From Amyelois transitella (lineage: Eukaryota > Arthropoda > Insecta > Lepidoptera > Pyralidae), in contig NC_083506.1 of NCBI RefSeq assembly GCF_032362555.1, positions 11,641,501 to 11,705,500 on the forward strand: 64,000 nucleotides of DNA, written 5' to 3'. Under the pieces are notes generated by a model that was not told where the DNA came from, made no database searches, and saw nothing but the letters and a program-made list of their open reading frames with translations. Of this stretch, positions 57,201 to 64,000 are shown one piece after another. The position numbers and the translations under genes are program-made. Each line of letters begins with the position of its first letter. The first letter of the stretch is position 1.

Positions 57201-60200
57201 TCGTAAAAGGCGACTTAGGGAATAAGCACATTTATCTAGTACAACTTTTACCATGATTCAATATTTGTTAGGTGCAAACGTTGCGGAAGTCAGATGAGAT
57301 AATATTGGTTCTCAAAAGAGCGAATCCCAATAGATACTAACACACAAACATATATACGTCACGTCACGTCTATATCCATTGCGGGGTAGACAGAGCCTAT
57401 AGTGTTAAAAAGACTGAAAGGCCACGTTCAGCTGTATGGCTTCATGATAGAGATTCAAATAGTACCTAACACACAAGTATGTTGTTCTTAATGATAGAAT
57501 TTAGAGTCAAATAATGGCAGGTTTCTAACCCGTCGCCTGAAACAGGAATCCCAAGTTTATAAGCCTATCCCTTAGTCGCCTTTTACAACATCCATATATG
57601 GTGTGGTTCTTTTCAAACACTATATTTTCTACTGAACAGCTAAAGATGTGCCCGTGGAGGCCCAGCGCATGGCGGTACAATGTTACATCAACCTTCAGAG
57701 CTATGAACATACAATCAGTGCGATGCTCACCATGGATTTTATTCAGGAGTTGATCAATATACTTTTGGTTAGTACTTGAGAGTCGTTTTACCAAGATAAG
57801 TTGCGATGTCTTGCCGCTTCGGTGTCTCCTGCGCACCTTTTCACAGCCCGGGAGCCGCAATATCTATACTAATATTATAAAGCTGAAAAGTTTGTTTGTT
57901 TATTTGTTTGAACGCGCTAATCTCAGGAACTACTGGTTCGAATTGAAAATTATTTTTGTGTTGAATCGACCATTTATCGAGGAAGGTTTTAGGCTATATA
58001 ACATCACGCTGCAACTATTAAGAGCGAAGAAATAATGGAAAATGTGAAAAAAAAACGGGGTAAATTATTCACCCTTGAGGGCGTCCAGTATAACTATTCC
58101 ACGCGGACGAAGTCGCGGGCACAGCTAGTATATAATAAACGGGCCCACGCGCCCCGGGACTTCCCCTTTGGACTACTACAGCGCTCACCAAGTTAAGTAG
58201 CTCGCTATCCTCTGTCGGCTACTTGCTGGGTGTCGTGTCTATAGCTAAACCCACGACCTCTTATATATTGTTTAACTAGTCCGATTATAAAGGTTGTAGT
58301 TATTGTATGGATCTTTAAATCTCGTCTCTCATCTTCGAAGTTTTACCTAAACGCCTCATTATTATTTCTGTCAAGTCGGAGTCTCCTTACGGTGATAGGA
58401 GAAAAAAGTCGAGATATTGGTTGTGACGTTTAAGTAAACGTTACAGGTAAGAGAGACGACGAGAGATAATGAAAAAAGCCCATAGAACAACTACAGCCTT
58501 AATTAAGACTTTAAGAGGCAAAAGTCCAAAGGCCGTATAGGGTTCCCGGGGTGTGCAGGGGAGACCGTACGAAGTCCTATAACCAAGTGTATACCCATAC
58601 ATGCCCTTTCGGGATCTAGTTGAGATGGTGATAATGAACTACCATGATATGAGAAGCAATTAATTTATTCAAATTTAATTTTTTGAGATTTTCGCCAGTA
58701 TATCTTTTATTAAACATTTCATTCTTGATCAAATTAAGGACGTCCTGGCAAAGGGTCAGGTCAAGAATACCCGAAACCGCTGAGCTTGCATGAAGAGAGT
58801 TATGAATGTGGATGAAGCGAAGGAAGTATGCAGAGATCATGGCAAGTGGAAAGATGTAGTCTCTGCCTGCCCCTCCGGGAAAGAGGCGTGATTTTATGTA
58901 TGTATGTTAAACATTTATTTTCAGCGCACTGACGTGTTTCTAAAGATGATGACGTGTACAGTTCTTTGTGGTCTTATGCGTGAGGATGTGGCCCGGGAAC
59001 TCTTCACTTTGAAGAACGGGGAAGAGATAAGTATTGCTTTATACCGTCTTTTATTTATTTCTTTACGCTGATTACCCACAATCTTAAGACAAAAAGTTAA
59101 AATTAATGCTAATTGTCTACCAGTTAACCTTTTTGTTCTTGGTCTGTTCGCATATTTACGGTTCAAATTATGGGCCAATTTATCAGTTTTCTTGGCGTTC
59201 TTGTAAGCTGGGAATTACTTTGTTGAATTGATAGGAACAGTTCAATTTACAGGTCGTGTCAAATAATCTTAGAACAGAACACATAGGCTTTCGGACGGCT
59301 CTCTGCACTTTGATAATTTGCAGCGTGAACGATGAAGGAGCCGAGGTCTATTTGGAGTTAGGCACCGTCCAATAGTAAGTATACAGTGGGCCACAAAGAA
59401 AATACTACCTCCAATACATACTAGGTAGACTCTACGAAGGTGGTAGATTAATTTTAAGAAACAGCCGCGGAAATTCAGCAGAATAGATACCTATATTATA
59501 TCGGTAATTTTGTTTGAATAGGTACAAGTAAATACTTATCTGTGTAGGATCAAGTTTTATAAATTCTTCCCAATAATCGGGATTCACTTTCTCTTTTCGG
59601 GAACTTTATCTGATTGTCCTGGGTCTTGGATATTTGTTTATATAAGAAGGTAGGATTTTTTTTTTTATATAATATATCGTATCCTTGGGTTAGTATCGCG
59701 TAACACAAGTTTTGAACTTGCTTCGAGGCTAACACAATCTGTGTTATCTGTTCCGTATACCTATATTTATTTATTTATTTATTGAAACGGGACCTTATTC
59801 AGTGTATGACTAATTCCATCATGAAACCTACAGCTGAACTTGGCCTTGGTCCTTTCAAGATTGTTGACTCTATATACCCAGAAGAAATAAATACGTGATC
59901 TTTTTATGTCAATATTTAGATTTAGATTTTGACTTTTTTTTACTAAATTTGCTCAATTGCAGTATGGTGGAGAATAAACAAGCGCGATACTGCGTAAGCG
60001 CATGGGAGCCGGCACTAGAGGCTATCTTTCGTCACCACGCCTCAGCGAAATTCGCTTTTTGTGGAAAACTCGACATCAATGATTTCACACAGGTTCGTTT
60101 TTATAGATTTTTAATTGTGGTTGTGTAAATATAAATGACTGGTTATTAAAATCACTATTTTCCTCACCAAACCAAAATTGATTATGTAATCTTATATATA

Positions 60201-63200
60201 AAATTCTCGTGTCACAATGTTCGTTCCCGTACTCCTCTGAAACGCCTTCCGACCGATTCTCATGAAATTTTGTGAGTAGGTCTGAGAATCGGCCAACATC
60301 TATTTTTCATGCGCCTCAGTGATAAGCCGGGTTGTCAACCCTTAACATTTTTTTTAACTAGAAATTACAAGAGCTATACGTTTGCCGGGACAGCTAGTAC
60401 CTATAAATTGAGTTGCGTTGCAGTTTTTATGAAGATTTCTAGACTGAAGAGGCCTAATTGAGCATCATCAATATAATTTAAACCTTACTATATCTAATAG
60501 GATGGGTTCTACGTGCCGAAACGTCTGAGTGGTACGTTCCCGACCCTTCAAAATCTGATGAGCCATATAGTTCATCCCCATGATCCCGTCTTCATCTGCG
60601 TTTTTCAAAAACCTGAGGAAATTGCGTCCAGTACAGAAGTTACCTCCGCTTGTGAGTTTAATTTCTTTGTAAATGTTTGAACGCTGCATCTCGAGAAGCA
60701 GAAGATAGATAGATGGATAATAAATTATTTATTGCAACATAAGAGTAAAACATACAAAACAACACTATGACTCAGTTTTGTGTTTGTTCAAAATTATTAT
60801 AAAAATAAAAAAAGCCTTGAAGTCTGTTAGAATTTTGATCTCAAAATTTATGTGCAATTTGAGTTTATATGAAAGTAATCTTATGAAAATGTTTCTAGAA
60901 TCTCCTTTTGAAGTTTAGTTATTTAAAACCTAAGTTATTTAAGGGTTTAAATAGGTATCTACCTAATCGTAAATTACCTAAGATGGCTTTTTACGACTCT
61001 TTAACCAGATCCCCAATCAGAATCAAAGATGGTTGGGTCCAGTGAGAATCTGCGGCCAGCGGTATTACCTGATGATTACAACCTACGTTCTTACGTAGAT
61101 AAAGTGCGCAGTTGGTTCCCGGATCTGTAAGTGTTTTTAAATTTTTGATCTCAATGATCCATAGTGTAAATAATACCGTTATTTTCTTCAAGGTTCAATT
61201 TAAATACTAGGTAACCTTTGCCCATTAGTTTGATAACTGACCCATGCTCTAATGGTGAGGGAAAGCCTGGAGAGGAAACCTGCACATTTAGGCAACTGGA
61301 TTTGTAACTATAATCGGTCTAATACCTACGGGTTAGGTTCTCCTGCAAAGGGAATCGCTTCGTGTAAAAACCTGACTCACCGAATCCAGGATCCATGGTC
61401 AAGGGCTTACCCCGGGCTCCTCTCCAGAGTGATGAGGATGCAAGCGTGACTAAAAGCCAGGAGGAACAAGAGGAATGGAAACCTTTGGCCCGGCCCAGAA
61501 AAATGAATCTATATAACTTATACACAGGCCATTGGTAATTTTTTAATCGTGCAAATGGCCTGAGGGTTAATTGAGAATTTATTCGTTGTGATACGTTGAG
61601 TAAATTAAGGATTTGTATAGAATTGCATTAGTGCCAACGCGTAACCACTAGATGGCGCTGATTAAATCACACACAAATTCGCGTTTACCTGCTCGACTCT
61701 TTTGATCAAGTAAAATTCGCACTGCTAGGCAATGAGTTGGAAGAAAAAACATTATATATAAAAACCTATATAAAATCTATACTAATATTATAAAGCTGAA
61801 GAGTTTGTTTTGTTTGTTTGTTTGTTTGTTTGTTTGTTTGTTTGTTTAAACGCGCTAATCTCAGAAACTACTGAACCGATTTGAATAATTCTTTCACTGT
61901 TAGATAGTCTATTTATCGAGGAAGGCTATAGGCTACATTTTATCCCGGATTTCCTACGGGAAACGTCGAAAATGCAGGTGAAAGTTGAATGAGTCGGCCA
62001 TCTGCGAGCTTTCCACGCGAACGCTGCGCAAACCAACAAAGATATAGTAAAACAATGTACTAAAGATGTGAAGTACTCATTTTTTGCTTTTGCTCTTAAG
62101 GTTTACTTACAATAACCACTTTTATGTTCATTTTTTAAGATTATTTTTTCATTATAAACATGAGTTATTTTGAAACCAATTTTCTTTAATTCAGTATTAA
62201 TCCTTATCCAAATAAATATGTTTATTACTTTCGGCTTTTCATGTAGACTAAAATTGCCATTTACAGTATATAAATCAGACGAATAGGTTTTGAGATATAG
62301 TCGTTATAAGCAATTTGCAGCGAAACATTTAATACGGCGAACCAGCGTTCTTTCTAATACGCGTGACCGCCTGACCTTTTATTTATTAAAATCGGACCAG
62401 TAGTTTTGGAGATATATGCTAACATTGGTTTGCACAAACAAACACACAAACGCACAACCTCTCACCCTAAACGCATATATACGGTCTCCGTTCGGTCGCG
62501 GGTTATGATGTGGGCCAAGTCGTCGCCAAGTCGCATAACAATTAGCAGCTATAATTGATAAAGCCGAGGAGGATGTTTGCAAAAATAAATATGATGCCCA
62601 AAATAACTATTCCACGCGGACGAAGTCGCGGGCACAGCTAGTACTATATATATTTTTTTCACCAGATCTAAGGACACGCGAGCTGGGATATTTGAAAATA
62701 GGTATTTTATAACATTTTTTTTTTATTTCGTCCTTTATTAATACCTTTGATTACTAGCAAACCCCTTTGACTTATATCTATCGTCAAAATAATTTGAAGC
62801 TGTTTGGCATGTTTTCCACAAACTTATTACTGGTTATTAGTAATTAAGCCGAGAGAACTTCAAACAAGTGTCGTCTTTATTAAGAGGAAATCCCATTTGT
62901 TGTTTTTAAACAGATGAGCTGATTTGATAACATACCTTTTCTCCCGTGCGACGTTTAAGGAACAGTCTTCTCGTTCCATCTTCAAAGGGCTTCACTGCTA
63001 ACGCCCTAATTTTAATATTGCGCGAAAAACTATGGCTATCCTCTTTCCTGTCATAATAAAAAGCGAAACAGCGATATAGTTTACGCGCTACGGTGGCATG
63101 GCATTACAAGTCTTTAACAATTATATCGTAGACGTCGAGAGAGAATTAAGCAAGTCTCGTCATTGCTCAAGAAGAAAGCCCAGTTGTTAGCGGCGTTTGT

Positions 63201-63279
63201 GGCGGAACAGATGTCTGGCCTGACCGTAGAGAGGGACTGCAGCAAGCCTACAGTCACTATGCATCTGACGGAGCTGATG
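51267..63279 (+). CDS. ARMC3: Armadillo repeat-containing protein 3, first 726 codons (3' end off window)
   Basis: Fourteen exons: 51267-51410, 52125-52352, 52733-52891, 53195-53419, 53877-54077, 54414-54573, 56765-56926, 57640-57767, 58925-59026, 59253-59374, 59963-60092, 60501-60651, 61009-61126, 63132-63279. The N-terminus (HPYTITPESAHTSVLLLEST) and the Arm repeats up to exon 10 follow the order of human ARMC3. Exon 14 (IKQVSSLLKKKAQLLAAFVA, then EQMSGLTVERD) matches the start of its C-terminal EDR1-like domain. Mammalian ARMC3 is tied to sperm flagellum and cilia. A similar testis or ciliary role here is inference. All phases agree except that intron 9 would have to start with AT: exon 9 ends GGGGAAGAG|ATAAGT (59026/59027) rather than GT. 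Introns are full of SINEs, Helitrons and LINE tails. Confidence 0.88.
51480..51738 (-). repeat. tRNA-derived SINE, full length, in ARMC3 intron 1
   Basis: Tail AATAAATATATACAGGACAA. The B-box region GGGATTCGAACCC and the A-box end near GCGCCACAGAGGCC lie at 51670-51735. Confidence 0.85.
54620..54692 (+). repeat. RTE-tailed SINE 3' fragment
   Basis: AAAACTGTTGCCCCTGTTTA to GGCGTGATTATTTATATGTA. Confidence 0.65.
54869..55945 (-). mobile_element. hAT-like DNA transposon, internally deleted, with nested LINE
   Basis: Ends CAGTGTTGCCA and TGGCAACAGTG form an imperfect terminal inverted repeat (one mismatch). CATACATA flanks both sides as an 8-bp target duplication, the hAT signature. On the minus strand the interior encodes the N-terminal part of a transposase-like protein: a start near MDSNSSDAHDSGGEG, then DEYFYCKACKCDLKCAGG, a Cys pair of BED-finger type. 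A stop follows, and the catalytic domain is missing. The coding part is broken by the LINE piece at 55180-55412. TGGTAGAT motifs cluster near both ends. Confidence 0.75.
55180..55412 (-). mobile_element. RTE-type LINE, 5'-truncated, nested in the hAT-like element
   Basis: Covers the last ~70 codons of the LINE ORF (ending at the TGA near 55187) and is flanked by ACTTGATATAT on both sides (about 55165 and 55414), an 11-bp target-site duplication. Confidence 0.8.
55925..56480 (+). mobile_element. LINE 3' end with (TTTGAA)n tail
   Basis: HTYHTRNKNNLCIQP, then IKIYNKLPNSIKN, then after one stop FYSIDEYLN, is the conserved C-terminus of many CR1/Jockey-group reverse transcriptases. It is followed by a 3' UTR ending AATAAAAGTTTGAATTTGAA. 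5'-truncated and dead. Confidence 0.7.
56565..56762 (+). repeat. About 200-bp dispersed repeat, copy 3, abutting ARMC3 exon 7
   Basis: Same order of motifs as 3880-4075 with few changes. Its tail (TTTGAAAATAAATCGATTCT) merges directly into the acceptor ATTCATTAACAG used by exon 7. Confidence 0.7.
56975..57182 (-). repeat. RTE-tailed SINE, 3' end truncated
   Basis: TACTGATAGGCCAAGTTCAA to ATTAGTGCCGGGAACCAAAC. Confidence 0.7.
57345..57615 (-). repeat. RTE-tailed SINE with internal rearrangement
   Basis: ATACGTCACGTCACGTCTAT to CATCCATATATGGTGTGG. The segment around GATAGA..TTCAAATAGT occurs twice (about 57447 and 57495). Confidence 0.65.
57863..58128 (+). mobile_element. LEP1-like non-autonomous Helitron, complete
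   Basis: Begins TCTATACTAATATTATAAAG after an A and ends CGAAGTCGCGGGCACAG followed by CTAG before a T, the AT-insertion pattern of Helitrons. A GTTTGTTTGTTTATTTG tract lies near the 5' end. It is 266 bp with no coding capacity. Confidence 0.85.
58135..58620. other. ARMC3 intron sequence, unassigned
   Basis: More GC-rich than its surroundings in parts (GGGCCCACGCGCCCCGGGAC). It looks like transposon debris but matches nothing else in the window. Confidence 0.35.
58729..58912 (+). mobile_element. RTE-type LINE 3' end, 5'-truncated
   Basis: CTTGATCAAATTAAGGACGT to GGCGTGATTTTATGTATGTA. It ends 13 bases before the acceptor of ARMC3 exon 9. Confidence 0.85.
59027..59252 (+). other. ARMC3 intron 9 with non-canonical AT...AG borders
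   Basis: To keep the frame between NGEE at the end of exon 9 and VVSNNLRTEH in exon 10, the intron must run from ATAAGT (59027) to TTTACAG (59252). The +3 to +6 bases fit a normal donor and only +1 is A instead of G. No in-frame GT alternative is visible. Confidence 0.6.
59575..59785 (+). repeat. tRNA-derived SINE, 5'-truncated
   Basis: GGGATTCACTTTCTCTTTTC to ATATTTATTTATTTATTTAT. The tRNA head is absent. Confidence 0.65.
59790..59910 (+). repeat. RTE-tailed SINE, 3' fragment
   Basis: CTACAGCTGAACTTGGCCTT to AATAAATACGTGATCTTTTT. Confidence 0.6.
60190..60397 (+). mobile_element. Non-autonomous Helitron, second family, complete
   Basis: Starts TCTTATATATAAAATTCTCG after A and ends GTTTGCCGGGACAG followed by CTAG before T. 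208 bp. Confidence 0.8.
60710..60775 (-). repeat. LINE 3'-end remnant with TAGA tail
   Basis: GATAGATAGATGGATAATAA and ATTGCAACATAAGAGTAAAA match the remnant at 2685-2830. Confidence 0.5.
61240..61500 (+). repeat. Dispersed repeat (GTGTAAAAACCTGACTC type), copy 1
   Basis: Shares TTCGTGTAAAAA.CGAC-like, CAGGATCCATGGTCA and CCAGGAGGAA motifs with the pieces at 63560-63660 and 63780-63895. It probably comes from a LINE or SINE 3' region. Confidence 0.5.
61776..62641 (+). mobile_element. LEP1-like Helitron, longer member, complete
   Basis: TCTATACTAATATTATAAAG at the start, then GTTTG repeated about eight times, and GACGAAGTCGCGGGCACAG with CTAG at the end before T. The ends match those of the 266-bp copy at 57863-58128, but the interior (about 600 bp) is different sequence. 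Confidence 0.8.
62642..63131. other. ARMC3 intron 13, remaining part
   Basis: No repeat or gene recognised. Confidence 0.4.
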
Positions 63280-63559
63280 GTAGGTATTCCTGATAACTCT
63301 TTTTCATCATTATCCTAGCGTTAGTTACGGTTCCGTCTTCTAGAAAGAATCCCTTCGCGCTTCTCTCTTCGCCGATAGGTACAAATAATTTGGGGATTTT
63401 CGAGGCAAAGTAAATAGGCACTAAGTATTTGATATCGCGTGCACCACCTTTGCCCTCATTTTGCTTATAACCAGCCAGATTGAGGTCAACCAAGCGCACA
63501 CAAATTTATTATGAAAAAAAAAATCACTTGTACCAACGTAAGAAATTGTGGATATACCA

Positions 63560-63895
63560 TAGAGTTGCGAAGGTCAGATGGGAGTAAGTTCGTGTAAAAA
63601 ACGACTCATCAAATCCTGGATCATGGTCAAAAAGGCGCCCTGCTCAGATAAGTGAGGTATGTAAAAAATTGTGGATATACCACTTTTTTTTTTAATATGC
63701 TTAAGCATTATGTTGGCAATATTTTTCCAAGATTGGGTTTTCAAGATTTGTTGTAAGCACAAGTTGCGCCGCTGCTGGGCACCTGCTGGTCAGATGGGAG
63801 TTAGTTCGTGTAAAAATCGACCCACCCAATTCTGGATCATGGTCAAAGAGGCGTCCTGTTCAGATAGGTGAGGATAGAACGGGACTAACGCCAGG
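63560..63895 (+). repeat. Dispersed repeat (GTGTAAAAA type), two tandem-like copies
   Basis: GGTCAGATGGGAGTAAGTTC at 63572 and GGTCAGATGGGAGTTAGTTC at 63790 each start a copy. The second ends GCCAGGAGGAAGAAG. Confidence 0.55.
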
Positions 63896-63929
63896 AGGAA
63901 GAAGACAAATTATGGATAACACACGGAAC

Positions 63930-64000
63930 CACATACATACATAAAATCACGCCTCTTTCCCGGAGGGGTAGGCAGAGACTACAAACTTTCCACTTGCCAC
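63930..64000 (-). mobile_element. RTE-type LINE 3' end, cut by window edge
   Basis: ACATACATACATAAAATCAC followed by TTTCCCGGAGGGGTAGGCAG. It continues beyond the window. Confidence 0.75.

Overview
The window is nuclear DNA of an insect, almost certainly a lepidopteran. It is AT-rich, has short exons with GTAAGT-type donors, and is packed with short interspersed repeats, Helitrons ending in a CTAG-type 3' end, and non-LTR retrotransposon tails. No bacterial, organellar or CRISPR features are present. Five protein-coding units can be followed exon by exon with consistent splice phases.

Gene layout. (1) On the minus strand, 43496 down to 27376, are the first 13 coding exons (612 codons) of an OSBP-related protein of the ORP1 long type: ankyrin repeats, PH domain, coiled region and FFDVYN (FFAT-like) motif. 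Its sterol-binding (ORD) exons are not seen and probably lie beyond position 1. Two candidate first exons further downstream (23204-23418 and 671-705) end in the same splice phase as ORP1 exon 13 and could start shorter isoforms. (2) On the plus strand, 45680-47596, is a two-exon ZAD C2H2 zinc-finger gene. (3) On the minus strand, 50993 down to 47710, is a complete six-exon short-chain dehydrogenase of the SDR16C/retinol dehydrogenase type. (4) On the plus strand from 51267 are 14 exons (726 codons) of ARMC3, which runs off the right edge inside its EDR1-like domain. ORP1/ZAD and SDR/ARMC3 are head-to-head pairs, while ZAD/SDR are tail-to-tail.

The most unusual region is 5.7-20.6 kb. It holds about 18 tandem cassettes read on the minus strand. 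Each has an inverted CCAAT box, a CTCGCTCA/TGAGCGAG dyad, a nearly invariant GC-rich block, a short leader, and a 28- or 29-codon ATG exon ending in a GTAAGT donor. Sixteen of 18 exon copies are in frame and fall into three related protein types. I cannot assign the downstream gene. The form is that of a large array of alternative promoters plus first exons.

Mobile DNA. A full-length RTE-type LINE with an intact 1033-codon ORF (32266-35367, about 32262-35670 with ends) sits in an ORP1 intron. A SINE-like family with about 20 copies here shares both ends with this LINE. Also present are a tRNA-derived SINE family, an intact 983-bp TRIM-like LTR element with 4-bp target duplication (43881-44863), a deleted hAT-like element with a nested LINE fragment (54869-55945), several Helitrons, and 3' remnants of other LINEs. 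ORP1 also shows repeated local tandem duplication of sequence around its own 5' splice sites at exons 6, 7, 12 and 13.
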